From: Bog-756 sp963734435 | GTDB lineage: Bacteria > Actinomycetota > Acidimicrobiia > Acidimicrobiales > RAAP-2 | Direction of reading: 5' to 3' | Assembly: GCA_963734435.1 (NCBI GenBank) | Contig: CAVTHA010000015.1 | Location: 62,001-126,000, forward strand | Length of the DNA: 64,000 bases | Shown: one piece after another, positions 45,486 through 55,087 of the stretch | How the letters are laid out: each line of letters starts with the position of its first letter | Position numbering within the stretch: the first letter of the stretch is position 1 | Program-made: the position numbers and the translations under genes | The notes under the pieces: model-generated | Told to the model about the DNA's origin: nothing | The model's database searches: none | Seen by the model: only the letters and a program-made list of their open reading frames with translations

Positions 45486-46289
45486 ATGCACTCTGACCGG
45501 GCGGCAACCATCGAGAGACCTTCGGCCGGCGCCGACGCGCTGAAGGTGCAGGGGATCGGGGTGTCGTTCTCGGGCGTCGTCGCCCTCAAGGACGTATCTC
45601 TCGAGGTCGGGCGGGGTGAGGTGCTCGGCATCGTCGGACCGAATGGTGCCGGCAAGACCACCTTCTTCGACGTCGTCTCGGGCCTCCGCCAACCCAATTG
45701 TGGAACGGTCATGTTCGAAGGGAACGACGTCACCGGCCGTTCCGCGGTGTGGAGATCACGGGCCGGAATGCGGCGGACCTTCCAGCGCCAGCAGGTGTTT
45801 GGCCGCCTGACCGTCGAGGAGAACCTGCTCTGCGCCCTCGACTGGAAAGGCGGAGGGGGCGGCATCCTCGCCGATCTTGTCGCCTTGCCGACGCGACGTC
45901 GCATCGAGCGTCGGCGCCGCGCCGAGGTCGAGCATGTCCTGGAGTTGTGCGGGTTGCTACCGGTGCGGCAGGCCATGGCCGGTTCGTTGCCCATCGGCAT
46001 TGCCCGGATGGCCGAGCTGGGACGGGCCTTGGCCGAGTCGCCGAGCCTCCTGCTCCTCGATGAGCCCACCTCCGGCCTCGGGGACATCGAGGTCGAGTGT
46101 CTCAGCCAGGTCATCGATCGACTCCGGAGCGACAGTGCCTGCGCCGTCTTGCTGGTCGAGCACGACATCGCATTCGTCATGTCCCACAGCGATCGCATCG
46201 TCGTGCTCCAGCGGGGTGAGGTGCTCGCCCAGGGTACGCCGGGTGAGATCCAGGCCAACGGGGAGGTCCGGGATGCGTATCTCGGGTGA
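45486..46289 (+). CDS. livG: Branched-chain-type ABC transporter ATPase LivG
   Basis: 267 residues. Walker A GIVGPNGAGKTTFFDVVSGL, then the LivG-specific RAGMRRTFQRQQVFGRLTVE (Q-loop), a signature region reduced to SLPIGIARMAELGRALAESP, Walker B LLLLDEPTSGLGDIEVECLS and switch His in VLLVEHDIAFVMSHSDRIVV. The ABC signature, normally LSxGxQ, reads LPIGIAR, as in some LivG-like proteins. It supplies one of the two ATPases of the importer whose other three modules are fused in the next gene, 87 bp downstream. Confidence 0.88.
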   Translation: MHSDRAATIERPSAGADALKVQGIGVSFSGVVALKDVSLEVGRGEVLGIVGPNGAGKTTFFDVVSGLRQPNCGTVMFEGNDVTGRSAVWRSRAGMRRTFQRQQVFGRLTVEENLLCALDWKGGGGGILADLVALPTRRRIERRRRAEVEHVLELCGLLPVRQAMAGSLPIGIARMAELGRALAESPSLLLLDEPTSGLGDIEVECLSQVIDRLRSDSACAVLLVEHDIAFVMSHSDRIVVLQRGEVLAQGTPGEIQANGEVRDAYLG

Positions 46290-46376
46290 GCAAGTGCGGA
46301 GCCGCCCCGTTCGGCCGTGCGACCTCGTCGGTCCCACATTCGGACCGGCCCGACGGCTGCCGCGGGTGGGTAGGAC

Positions 46377-49178
46377 ATGAGCAAGTTCGTGAACTTGCTG
46401 GTGACGGGGATCGTCTCCGGTGCCATCTATTCGATGCTGGCGGTCGGGCTGGCCTTGACCTATTCCACGACCGGGATCTTCAACCTGGCTTACGGCGCGG
46501 TGGCGTTCACGTGCGCCTACATCTATTTCGAGCTTCAGAACGGCCTGCACTGGTCCAACGTGTGGGCGGCGGCAGTGGTGATCTTGGCCTTCGCCCCGCT
46601 CCTCGGCCTCCTCCTGGACCGGTTCGTGTTCAGGAAGCTCTCCCAGGCCAGCGACGCCTCCAAGATCATGGCCACGGTCGGTGTGCTGATCGCACTGCCC
46701 GCCCTGGCCCAGGGGGTCGTGGCTGTCCTCATCGGGGTCGGGCACTTCAACATCCCGGACGGTTCGCTGGTGACGTTGGCACCCGGACTCGGTCCCGAGC
46801 CGCCTCATCATTGGCACCTCGGATCGGTGCTGTATGTCGACTCCGACCAACTGATCGTCGGCATCGTGGCCGTGGTCATGGCCATCGGCCTCTGGTACCT
46901 GCTCAAGCGAACTGCTCTCGGTCTCCGCATGCGGGCGCTGGTCGATCGCCCGGACCTGGCCACGGCTCGCGGCGTGGACCGGGGCCGCACGTCCGCCGTC
47001 GCCTGGGTACTGGGCACGGTCATGGCCGGGGTTGCCGGGGTGGCCGGCGCCCCGATCTTCAACTCGCTCTCGTCCGCCACCTACCTCTACGTGTTGCTGG
47101 TCGCCGTGGCGGCCGTGACCTTGGGCGGCCTGCGGTCGGTGCCGCTGGCCGCGCTGGGTGGCCTGTGTATCGGGGCGATCCAGAGCCTGGTGGCCGGCTA
47201 CGCCGGGTTCGCCCAGTCGATTCCGGGATTCAGCGACTCGGTACCCTTCGTCCTGCTGCTGGTCGGCCTGGCCGTGTGGGGTCGTGAGCGCGGCCGCCGG
47301 GCGGGTCAGGTGTCCGATGACGTCCCTCCGCCCGACTATCTCGCCCTCCGACCCCGTTGGCGGCGGGTGGCGCCGTGGATCTTCTGGTTCGGCGGGCTGC
47401 TGATCTACATCTACTTCGGTGCTGACAGCTATTGGCTCGGCTTGGCCACCAAGGGCCTGGCGCTGTCGTTGGTCTTTCTCTCGTTCACCATCGTGACCGG
47501 GACGGGTGGCATCGTCAGCCTGGCCCAGGCGGCATTCGTGACCGCCTCCGGGCTGATGGCCGGTGTGTTGATCGGCCACTATCACCAGCCCTACCTGGTC
47601 GGGCTGCTCGGAGGTGTGGCCTTCGCCGTGCTGCTGGGGGCCATCGTGGCCGTCCCGGCGCTCCGGCTGGGAGGCCTGGCGCTGGCGTTGGCGACGCTCG
47701 CCCTCGGGTTCGTGGGTGACAACGTCCTCTTCCAGTGGTCATGGTTGGCCGGGCCGCAACAGCAGGGCTGGGTCATTCCACGACCTTCGTTCGGTCCGGT
47801 CAGCTTTGCCAGCAACAAGTCGATGGCCGTACTACTGCTGGTCATCGTGGTCTTGATCACCCTCGTGATCCGCAATCTGCAACGCTCCTCGTCGGGCAGG
47901 ATGATGAGTGCGGTCCGTACCTCCCAGACGGCCGCCGAGACGTCAGGCATCTCGGGCACGACGGTGAAGATCAGCCTCTTCGCCGTGTCAGCCGCCCTGG
48001 CCGGCCTCGGAGGCGTGCTGGTCGTCACGGTCGATCAGCACGTGACCAATACGACCTACTCGACCCCGGTCGGACTGGTGTGGCTGGCGACCGTGGTCCT
48101 CTGGGGGGTCAGGCGGCCCAGCGCCGCGATCGTGGCCGGGATCACCAGTGTCCTGCTGGTCGGCGTGCTGTCATCGGGCTTCCACTTCTCGTTCGTCTCG
48201 TGGTCGGGTACCACCTCCACCTGGATCCCGACCGCACTGTTCGGGTTGGGGTCGGTGACGATGGCACGAAATCCTGACGGGATCCTCGCCCTCACCGAGG
48301 AGATGTCGTTCCGTCGCCAGCAACGTCGGGCGACGAAGCGTCAACCGGCCATGGTCGGGTCCGCCACCGTTGCCGCCGGCCTCGACGGCCTCCGACCGGA
48401 GCCGGCCGGCGTGGCCGTCAACGGGACGGCATCGACGGCTCACATTCCGTCCACCCCCGGGCCGGAGGTGGCCCTGCGGCTCGCCTCGGTGTCCGCTTCC
48501 TACGGCGAGACCCCTGTCCTCTTCGACGTCGACCTCGATCTCCGGGACGGCAGGATCACCGCCTTGGTCGGGGCCAATGGCGCGGGCAAGTCGACGCTGT
48601 GCAAGGTGCTGGCCGGTCTGATGGAGCCGAGCCGCGGTGTGATCAACCTGGCGGGAAAGGACGTGACCGGGGAGCCGGCGCACCTGCGGTCGAAGGACCT
48701 CCTGCTGGCTCCGGAGTCGAGAGGCGTCTTCCCTTCGTTGTCCGTCGAGGAGAACCTGACGGTCCTGCTTCCCGAGGCCGACGATCGGGCCCAGGCGTAC
48801 CAGCGTTTTCCCATCCTCAAGGAGCGCCAGCACCTGGCCGCAGGCCACCTGTCCGGTGGCGAGCAACAGATGCTGACCCTGGCGCCCATCCTGGTCAAGC
48901 CACCCAAGGTGGTCGTGGCCGACGAGCCGACCTTGGGCCTAGCGCCCATGGTCGTCGAACAGGTGATCCGGATCTTTGCCGAGCTGCGCGAACAAGGGGT
49001 CACGCTCCTGATCGTCGAAGAGCGGGCCAAGGCCGTCCTGGATATCGCCGACGACGTCGTGCTGCTCGAGCTGGGGAGGCTGGTGTGGTCCGGTCGGAGG
49101 GTCGAGCTCGATCCCGATCAGCTCGCGGCCATCTATCTCGGCCAGACCCACGTGAAGAGCGCGGTTTCTTCGACCTGA
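46377..49178 (+). CDS. LivH-LivM-LivF fusion of a branched-chain-type ABC importer
   Basis: 933 residues, uninterrupted. Module 1 (about 1-305) is LivH: LVTGIVSGAIYSMLAVGLAL, YSTTGIFNLAYGAVAFTCAY. Module 2 (about 340-640) is LivM: KGLALSLVFLSFTIVTGTGG, IVSLAQAAFVTASGLMAG, AVRTSQTAAETSGISGTTVK. After a polar linker (about 645-695), module 3 is the LivF ATPase: Walker A GANGAGKST at 732-740, ESRGVFPSLSVEENLTVLLP, signature LSGGEQQMLTLAPIL, VVVADEPTLGLAPMVVEQVI. With LivG it makes a complete importer in two genes. No binding protein adjoins it; the nearest candidate is at 33666. Genes around it suggest import of an organic acid rather than amino acids. Confidence 0.9.
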   Translation: MSKFVNLLVTGIVSGAIYSMLAVGLALTYSTTGIFNLAYGAVAFTCAYIYFELQNGLHWSNVWAAAVVILAFAPLLGLLLDRFVFRKLSQASDASKIMATVGVLIALPALAQGVVAVLIGVGHFNIPDGSLVTLAPGLGPEPPHHWHLGSVLYVDSDQLIVGIVAVVMAIGLWYLLKRTALGLRMRALVDRPDLATARGVDRGRTSAVAWVLGTVMAGVAGVAGAPIFNSLSSATYLYVLLVAVAAVTLGGLRSVPLAALGGLCIGAIQSLVAGYAGFAQSIPGFSDSVPFVLLLVGLAVWGRERGRRAGQVSDDVPPPDYLALRPRWRRVAPWIFWFGGLLIYIYFGADSYWLGLATKGLALSLVFLSFTIVTGTGGIVSLAQAAFVTASGLMAGVLIGHYHQPYLVGLLGGVAFAVLLGAIVAVPALRLGGLALALATLALGFVGDNVLFQWSWLAGPQQQGWVIPRPSFGPVSFASNKSMAVLLLVIVVLITLVIRNLQRSSSGRMMSAVRTSQTAAETSGISGTTVKISLFAVSAALAGLGGVLVVTVDQHVTNTTYSTPVGLVWLATVVLWGVRRPSAAIVAGITSVLLVGVLSSGFHFSFVSWSGTTSTWIPTALFGLGSVTMARNPDGILALTEEMSFRRQQRRATKRQPAMVGSATVAAGLDGLRPEPAGVAVNGTASTAHIPSTPGPEVALRLASVSASYGETPVLFDVDLDLRDGRITALVGANGAGKSTLCKVLAGLMEPSRGVINLAGKDVTGEPAHLRSKDLLLAPESRGVFPSLSVEENLTVLLPEADDRAQAYQRFPILKERQHLAAGHLSGGEQQMLTLAPILVKPPKVVVADEPTLGLAPMVVEQVIRIFAELREQGVTLLIVEERAKAVLDIADDVVLLELGRLVWSGRRVELDPDQLAAIYLGQTHVKSAVSST

Positions 49179-49241
49179 GGACCCAGGAGTCGACCGGGGT
49201 TTTCGTTGGACCGAAGCTCAGCTTCGCCGTCGGTGCGAGGG

Positions 49242-49674
49242 TCAACCCGGCTCGAGGCCAACCGGCCGGAAATAGGGCAGCATCGAGGAATCGCCGATCC
49301 GATGGAACTCGACGGCCAGCTCCATCCCCTCGGCCAGCTCGTCGGGGCAGCAGCCGATGACCGAGCTGATCACGAAGATCCCCTCGTCCAGCTGCACGAT
49401 GGCTGGCGACGTAGGGGACCTCGAAGGCCGGGCTCTGCGGACGCCAGACCACGCTCCAGCTGTAGAGGCGGCCCCGGCCCCGGCTCGCCTCCCACCGCAG
49501 GTCCCGGCGGTGGCAGCGCCAGCAGATCCGGGGGGCGTCGGCCACGGCCAGGAGGCAGCCGGAACAGCGGAGAAAGAGGAGCTCTCCTCGGGCGCACCCC
49601 TCCCAGTACGGAGCGGAGAACCGCGAGGGCACCGGGGTCGGAGTACCCGGAGGTTGGGGACAGAGCAGCTTCAC
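49242..49674 (-). CDS. DUF35 Zn-ribbon/OB-fold acyl-CoA-associated protein (frameshifted)
   Basis: About 143 residues from GTG 49674, overlapping the thiolase stop (GTGA). The N-terminal Zn ribbon has two CxxC pairs, in FLRCSGCLL and RICWRCHRRDL. The OB-fold follows: GRGRLYSWSVVWRPQSPAFE, VPYVAS, then after one slip near 49405 IVQLDEGIFVISSVIGCCPD and GMELAVEFHRIG. DUF35 proteins bind and assist thiolase-like partners; in mycobacterial steroid side-chain breakdown the DUF35 part of ChsH2 partners the aldolase Ltp2. That pairing fits the thiolase-like gene coupled to this one. Confidence 0.82.
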
Positions 49675-50837
49675 GGGCGCTCGCTCCCCACCAGCAGGAC
49701 ATCGCTGAAGAGGGCCCCCGATCCCCCGTTGGAGCACAGGGCCACCTCGGCCCCCGGCACCTGGGCAGAGGCACACGTGCCCCGGACCTGCTGCACGCTC
49801 CGGATGACCCTTTGGAGCATCTGGGTGGCGTTGCCGGGATGGGCGAACGACATGGTTCCGCCGTCCGTCGTCACCGGGTAGCGGCCACCAGGGCCGATGG
49901 CGCCGTCGAGGGCGAGGACGCCCCCTTCTCCGTCCGGACAGAACCCAAACGCCTCGAGCTGGCGGATGATCTCGAAGGAGAACGGGTCGTAGAGCTCGCA
50001 GACGTCGACGTCGGAGGGGGAGAGACCGGCGGCGGCGAATGCGGCCCGGGCCGCCCGCCGGCCCACGTAGCCCGCCGGGTCGTCCTGTCCCTGCCGACCG
50101 GTGAAGTCCCAGACCGGGCCGTGCTGGTAGGAAGGGCCGTAGGCATCACTCCCCCCACCGAGGATCCACACCGCCGGCTGCCTCATGTCGGCGGCCCGAT
50201 CGGCTCTCATCAGGACCAGGCCACATCCACCCTCCGATGTGGTGGAGCAGTCGAGCAGGTGGAAAGGCTCGGCGATCGTGCGTGAGGCCAGGATGTCGTC
50301 CGAGGTGAACGGACCGCGCCCGTAGTAAACAGCCTCCGGGTTCACGTGACCGTTGTTGCGGATGGTGGCGGCGACGGCGGCCAGTTGCTCCGGCGTGGTA
50401 CCGAACGTCAACATGTGTCGCTTGGCCATCAATGCGAACTCGACGGCCGTGAACATGCCGTAGCCGACCACGAACTCGTTGGTGGGCCTGGTCCACGGCG
50501 CGGTGTAGGCCCGATCGGTGTAGATGCCGGCGCTGCCGCCCACCACCAGGACCACCTGGCATTGACCGGTGGCGATCAGGGCCGAAGCCTCGAGAACGGC
50601 GGGGATGCCCAGCCCGTTGACCGACCGGCGGCACGGCCCGAGGCGGAGCTCGTACACCAGCTCGCCGGCTCGCTCGCCGATCACCCCGTCGACGTCGGCA
50701 ACCCCGACTCCGGCGTCCTCCAGGGCCCCGAGAGCTCCTTCGATGGCGATGGACAACGAATCGTGATCGGGCAGCTGGCGGGCCTGGACAGTGTTGAACA
50801 CACCGGCGATGACCGCGTCACGGAACGGATGGGGCAC
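49671..50837 (-). CDS. Thiolase-like protein, SCP-x/Ltp2 type
   Basis: 388 residues of the non-decarboxylating SCP-x-like thiolase group. Blocks: RDAVIAGVFNTVQARQLPDH, ALEDAGVGVADVDGVIGERA, SALIATGQCQVVLVVGGSAG, MAKRHMLTFGTTPEQLAAVA, EPFHLLDCSTTSEGGCGLVL, DVDVCELYDPFSFEIIRQLE and TDGGTMSFAHPGNATQMLQR. The N-terminal nucleophile Cys of thiolases is not evident (the equivalent region reads GIPAVLEASALIATG), as in Ltp2-type retro-aldolases. Coupled to DUF35 by a GTGA overlap. Expected chemistry: retro-aldol or retro-Claisen C-C cleavage of a CoA thioester; substrate unknown. Confidence 0.85.
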   Translation of the reverse strand: MPHPFRDAVIAGVFNTVQARQLPDHDSLSIAIEGALGALEDAGVGVADVDGVIGERAGELVYELRLGPCRRSVNGLGIPAVLEASALIATGQCQVVLVVGGSAGIYTDRAYTAPWTRPTNEFVVGYGMFTAVEFALMAKRHMLTFGTTPEQLAAVAATIRNNGHVNPEAVYYGRGPFTSDDILASRTIAEPFHLLDCSTTSEGGCGLVLMRADRAADMRQPAVWILGGGSDAYGPSYQHGPVWDFTGRQGQDDPAGYVGRRAARAAFAAAGLSPSDVDVCELYDPFSFEIIRQLEAFGFCPDGEGGVLALDGAIGPGGRYPVTTDGGTMSFAHPGNATQMLQRVIRSVQQVRGTCASAQVPGAEVALCSNGGSGALFSDVLLVGSERP

Positions 50838-50875
50838 CGTTCACCCGCCCCGAATGGTACCGAGGTGGCTACCGC

Positions 50876-52336
50876 TCACACCCGGTACCCCTCAGCCAAC
50901 TGGCGGCGGAGGACCTTGCCCACCTCGTTGCGGGGGAGGCTGCCCACCCGAACGAACTCGACCGGGACCTTGTACGGGGTGAGGTGGGCACGGCAGAGAC
51001 CGATCAGTTCCTCGATGTCGAGTTCGCCGTTGGACACGACGAAGGCCACCGGCACCTCACCCAGGCGTTCGTCGGGAGCACCGACGACCGCAGCGTCGCT
51101 CACCGAGGGCATGAGCCGAAGGACCTCCTCGACCTGATCAGGGAACACCTTGTTCCCGCCGCGGTTGATGAGGTCGCTCGATCGGCCCTCGATCCAGACG
51201 AAACCGTCGTCGTCGATGCGACCGAGGTCACCGGTGGCGAGGTAGCCCTCGACGTCGATCCGGTCGGACAGCTCGGCACCGGAGGCGTAACCACTGGCCA
51301 TGTTGGGCGGTCGCACCCGCAGCTCGCCCAAGGCGCCCGGGGCGAGGATCTCGCCGGTCTCACCCACGATCTTGATGTCCACGCCGGCGTGGGGCCGCCC
51401 GACGGCACCCACTTTTTCGGGGTGGGACTTGGCGTCCGACGCGGTCCACCCGATGACTTCGCCCACCTCGGCCTGGCCATAGCTGTTCAGGACGAAGACG
51501 CCGAACGCCTCGGTGAAGCGACGGGCCTGGAGAGGGGAGAGGGGGGCGGTGATGCTCCGTACGTAGCGCAGCGGGGACAAGTCGGTGATGGCGTCGTCGT
51601 CGTTCAGCATGGTGATGGCTGCCGGGGGGAGGACGGTGGAGCGGATCTCGAACCGCCGCACCAGCTCGGCGAAGGTGGCCGGCTCGAACCGGTCCATGAT
51701 GACCAGGGGCGCCCCGGCCCGCAGCCCGAAGAGCGTGTTGTAGATCCCGGCATTCAGGGCCAGCGAGACGGGGATCAAATTGGGTGACGGCCGGCGCTCC
51801 GAGCGGTCGCCGCCCGATCGTAGGGGCGTGAGCACCCGGTCGATGAGCTCGCGGTAGGCGTGGTGGGTGTGGAGGATCGGCTTGGGGCTGCCGGTCGTAC
51901 CCGACGTCCACAGGATGAAGCCGGTCCCGGGCCCGTAGCTGCGAGCCCCGGCCCGCAGCTGGATCCCGCCCGGACCGATGATGGCGGCCGGCGCCGTTGG
52001 CTCCAGCACGTTTTCGAGCTCGGCGGCGGGCAGGCGGGGGTTGAGCGGCACGAATACGCCGTCGATCAACCAGATCCCCATCATGGCCATGACGACGTCG
52101 GGACCGTTGGGGAGCTGGACGGCGACCGCTTGACGCGGTTGCACGCCCTGGGCGACGAGCTCGTCGGCCACCGCCCGAGCCTGGGCGCGGGCCGCCCCGG
52201 CGGTGACGGTCTTGTCGATGGTGTGGAGGAGCGGCTGGTTCGGACCGAAGGGGTGGTCCATCAACAAGGAGGCCAGGTTGTCGATGGGATGCTCCGTTGA
52301 GTCGGAATGCTCCGTTGAGTCGTCAGCGGTGCTCAC
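50876..52336 (-). CDS. AMP-forming acyl-CoA ligase
   Basis: 486 residues, short ANL enzyme. P-loop GFILWTSGTTGSPKPILHTH, VLNSYGQAEVGEVIGWT (A5 region, Gln-Ala-Glu in place of Thr-Glu-x), YLATGDLGRIDDDGFVWIEG, RSSDLINRGGNKVFPDQVEE and the catalytic Lys in LPRNEVGKVLRRQLAEG. The N-terminus is polar with a tandem STEHSD repeat, reflecting an 18-bp duplication, and may really start later. It heads the minus operon ligase-thiolase-DUF35, 38 bp before the thiolase, and is divergent from the amidohydrolase at 52498. Acid substrate unknown. Confidence 0.9.
   Translation of the reverse strand: MSTADDSTEHSDSTEHPIDNLASLLMDHPFGPNQPLLHTIDKTVTAGAARAQARAVADELVAQGVQPRQAVAVQLPNGPDVVMAMMGIWLIDGVFVPLNPRLPAAELENVLEPTAPAAIIGPGGIQLRAGARSYGPGTGFILWTSGTTGSPKPILHTHHAYRELIDRVLTPLRSGGDRSERRPSPNLIPVSLALNAGIYNTLFGLRAGAPLVIMDRFEPATFAELVRRFEIRSTVLPPAAITMLNDDDAITDLSPLRYVRSITAPLSPLQARRFTEAFGVFVLNSYGQAEVGEVIGWTASDAKSHPEKVGAVGRPHAGVDIKIVGETGEILAPGALGELRVRPPNMASGYASGAELSDRIDVEGYLATGDLGRIDDDGFVWIEGRSSDLINRGGNKVFPDQVEEVLRLMPSVSDAAVVGAPDERLGEVPVAFVVSNGELDIEELIGLCRAHLTPYKVPVEFVRVGSLPRNEVGKVLRRQLAEGYRV
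52289..52322. repeat. 18-bp period tandem duplication in ligase N-terminus
   Basis: ATGCTCCGTTGAGTCG occurs at 52289-52304 and again at 52307-52322. It encodes two copies of STEHSD-like residues on the minus strand. Confidence 0.8.
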
Positions 52337-52497
52337 TTGGACGAGGCTATGGGTTCGGTCCGACGGTGTGCCAATGGTGGTCCCCCATGACCGGAGCGAC
52401 AGGGAGGGCGTGGCGTTCGAGCGCGTTGGCCCGCTCGAATGTCCGCGGGCATCGTGGCCTGGCTAGCATCGGACACAGCCCATGCCGCGCAGATGAC

Positions 52498-53781
52498 ATG
52501 ATTCTGATCAGCGTCGACGACCACATCGCCGAGCCGCCTGACATGTTCGAGGGCCACGTGCCGGCCAAGTACCGGGACGCCGCCCCCCGGGTCGAGACAG
52601 ACGACCAGGGGTACCAGCAGTGGTGGTACGGCGACAAGATGGGCCGCAACCTCGGGCTCAACGCCGTCGCCGGCAAGCCCCGGGAGATGTACAACGTCAA
52701 CCCCTCGAACTACTCGGAGATGCGACCGGGGTGCTTCGACGTCCACGAGCGGGTACTCGACATGTCGGCGGGAGGGACGCTGGCCGGCCTCAACTTCCCG
52801 AACTGGACCGGCTTCTCCGGCCAGGTGCTGAATGAAGGGCCCGATCCCGAGGTCAACGAGATCATGATCAAGGCGTACAACGACTGGCACATCGACGAGT
52901 GGTGTGCGGCGTACCCCGAACGGTTCATCCCCTGTGGCATCCTCCCGCTCTTCGATGTGGCCAAGGCCGCAGGCGAGGTGCGGCGGTTGGCCACCAAGGG
53001 GTGCCGCGCCGTGACGTTCTCCGAGAACCCTGCCGCCCTCTCTCTGCCGTCGATCCACACCGACTACTGGGACCCGCTGTTCGCAGCCTGCTCGGACGAG
53101 GGGACGGTGCTCTGTCTCCACGTCGGCTCGTCATCCCGGTCCGCCTCGACATCGCCGGACGCCCCGCCGTCGGTGGCCATGGGCCTCTCGTCGGTCATGT
53201 CGATCTACTCCCTCGGGGACCTCATGTGGGCCGACTTCTGGTGGCGGTTCCCAAGCCTCACCGTCTCGCTCACCGAAGGTGACATCGGGTGGATCCCTTA
53301 CTTCCTCCAGCGGGCCGAGCACATCCAGCACCGGCATTCGGGCTGGACGGGCCACCAGTTCCCCGACGGCATGGGACCGGCCGAGGTGTTCCGTGAGCGG
53401 GTCCTGTGCTGCTTCATCAATGATCCGGTGGGGGTCAGCCTGATCGATGACTTCAACATCGACAACGTCTGCTGGGAGTCGGACTTCCCCCACTCGGACT
53501 CGTCGTGGCCGAATGGGCCCGAGGTGAACGAAGCCCAGTTCGGCTCGCTCTCCGACCAGCAGATCGACAAGATCACCCACCAGAACGCCATGCGTCATTT
53601 TGCGTTCGACCCGTTCGCTATCCGCCCGAAGGAACGGTGCACGGCGAAAGCACTACGGGCAGAGGCGGTGGAGGTGGACACGGTGACCCATGTCGGGAGA
53701 GCTCCTACCCAGAGCGATCGGGACTACTTCAGGAACCTGGTGCCCAAGGCCGGGTCAACCGCCGCCCGTTCTCGTTCATGA
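52498..53781 (+). CDS. Amidohydrolase-2 family protein
   Basis: 427 residues from ATG 52498. MILISVDDHIAEPPDMFEGH carries the family's N-terminal D-x-H metal motif (DDH..EPP form). Then YNDWHIDEWCAAYPERFIPC, VTFSENPAALSLPS, LCLHVGSSSRS (metal His), LTEGDIGWIPYFLQRAEHI and CWESDFPHSDSSWPNGPE with the metal Asp. It matches the protein at 62688 block for block, and the one at 58732 more distantly. Amidohydrolase-2 proteins include decarboxylases and hydrolases (ACMSD, gamma-resorcylate decarboxylase). Divergent from the ligase operon; its 3' end overlaps the convergent amidohydrolase by 53 bp. Confidence 0.88.
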   Translation: MILISVDDHIAEPPDMFEGHVPAKYRDAAPRVETDDQGYQQWWYGDKMGRNLGLNAVAGKPREMYNVNPSNYSEMRPGCFDVHERVLDMSAGGTLAGLNFPNWTGFSGQVLNEGPDPEVNEIMIKAYNDWHIDEWCAAYPERFIPCGILPLFDVAKAAGEVRRLATKGCRAVTFSENPAALSLPSIHTDYWDPLFAACSDEGTVLCLHVGSSSRSASTSPDAPPSVAMGLSSVMSIYSLGDLMWADFWWRFPSLTVSLTEGDIGWIPYFLQRAEHIQHRHSGWTGHQFPDGMGPAEVFRERVLCCFINDPVGVSLIDDFNIDNVCWESDFPHSDSSWPNGPEVNEAQFGSLSDQQIDKITHQNAMRHFAFDPFAIRPKERCTAKALRAEAVEVDTVTHVGRAPTQSDRDYFRNLVPKAGSTAARSRS

Positions 53782-54938
53782 CGACGCGGATCTCGTCGTC
53801 GTCGAACCCGTGTTGGCGAAGGTCGTTGGCGAACGTCCGGGGCTCGGCGAGTCCCTCGGCATGGGGCCAGTCGGAGCCGAACAAGAGGTGGTTCACCCCG
53901 ATCACGTCCTTCACCGAGGCGATATCGTCCTCGTAGTACGGGGCGACCCAGACATGCTCGCGCAGGGTTTCGATCGGATCCGACGCGAACGACGTCGGCA
54001 GCTGACCGTGGGCCTTGGTGAGCTTCTTCTCGAGGTTGAGCACCCATTCGCAGCCGGACTCGATGGTGGCCACCCGCACGTTCGGAAACCGGTCGAAGAC
54101 ACCGTGGCAGATGAGGGCGGCCAGGGTCTCGAAGGGAGGCCGGTCTGATGTCAGCACCGACCGGAGCGGTCCGTAGCGGAACGCCTCCATCTCGCCGAAC
54201 GACTCCCAGTCGTCCACATAGCGCCCGTACCCCGCGTCCCCCGAATGGATGCCGACCGTCACCCCGGCCTCGTCGATCCTGGCCCAGAACGGGTCGAACC
54301 GGGTATTGCCGGGAGACGTGAGCCCGGTGGGTGTGTGAGCCGGCCCGCCCTTGATGCACACGATCCGGGCATCGCGAGCCAAGACCTCCTCCAGCTCTGC
54401 CACCGCCGCATCCACATCGACCAAGGTGATCATCGGCGCGGCGAAGATCCGGTTCTGGTAGGCGTAGCCCCAATCCTCGTCGAGCCACCGATTGAAGGCG
54501 TGGAACGCGGCCACCAGCGCCTCCGTGTCGTCAGCCAGCGCCTCCTCCATTCCCACCCCGAGGGTCGGGAACAGGAAGCAACCGTCGATGCCCTGCTCGT
54601 CCATCACGACGAGGCGCGGCGTCACGGTCGCGGTACTCGGGCCGGATGGGCTCGAGGTCCCCGAAGAGGTCACGCATCCCCTTGCCCTTCGGGTTCCTAC
54701 CGCGGAAATACTCGTCGAGACTTCCCGGCTTGGCCACCGGGTCGAAGGTCGGGTTGGGGATGAACTTGCAGATCTTTCCCCCGACTACCAAACGCTGGCG
54801 ACCGTCGATCTCGGCCCACTGCATGGCCCGTTTGGCCATCTTGGGGTCGATGTGGCGGGTGAAGGCGTCGGTCGCCTCGTAGTAGTGGTTGTCGGCGTCG
54901 AATGCCTTGGTGGCGGTCTCGACGGGGGTGGTTGCCAT
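53729..54938 (-). CDS. Amidohydrolase-2 family protein (frameshifted)
   Basis: About 403 residues from ATG 54938 with AGGAGATC ribosome site. The N-terminus ATKAFDADNHYYEATDAFTR carries D-x-D-x-H. One slip near 54632 separates RGRNPKGKGMRDLFGDLEPI from LVVMDEQGIDGCFLFPTLGV. Then AFHAFNRWLDEDWGYAYQNR, GVTVGIHSGDAGYGRYVDDW (His), ATIESGCEWVLNLEKKLTKA and NHLLFGSDWPHAEGLAEPRT (Asp) finish the metal set. Its promoter is the best copy of the shared element (TTGACA-16 bp-TAGTAT with embedded operator). Substrate unknown. Confidence 0.85.
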
Positions 54939-54982
54939 GGAACGATCTCCTGTCGCCGGCCGGTCTGCCCGCCGGCCATCCC

Positions 54983-55010
54983 ATACTAGAATCGGATTTC
55001 GATTTGTCAA
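54983..55010 (-). promoter_or_regulatory. SigA-like promoter with embedded operator, amidohydrolase 54938
   Basis: Minus strand TTGACA (55010-55005), 16-bp spacer, TAGTAT (54988-54983). The element CGAAATCCGATTCTAGTAT (55001-54983) fills the spacer and -10, so a bound repressor would block polymerase. Confidence 0.7.
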
Positions 55011-55087
55011 GGCAGGGGTGCTCGTCCCTCTCCGGTCCAGCCCGGTATCGGATGGCGGTCGAATAGTCGGATGGGTCGCACCGATGG

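Noticed and set aside
42839..46426. Apparent 1195-residue minus-strand protein
   Set aside because: Similarity starts at ATG 45166 (CaiB). The upstream 420 codons run antisense through livG and lack protein character.
45957..47585. 542-codon minus-strand frame opposite livG and livHMF
   Set aside because: Gln/His/Arg/Gly-rich antisense shadow of membrane-protein codons; no motif.
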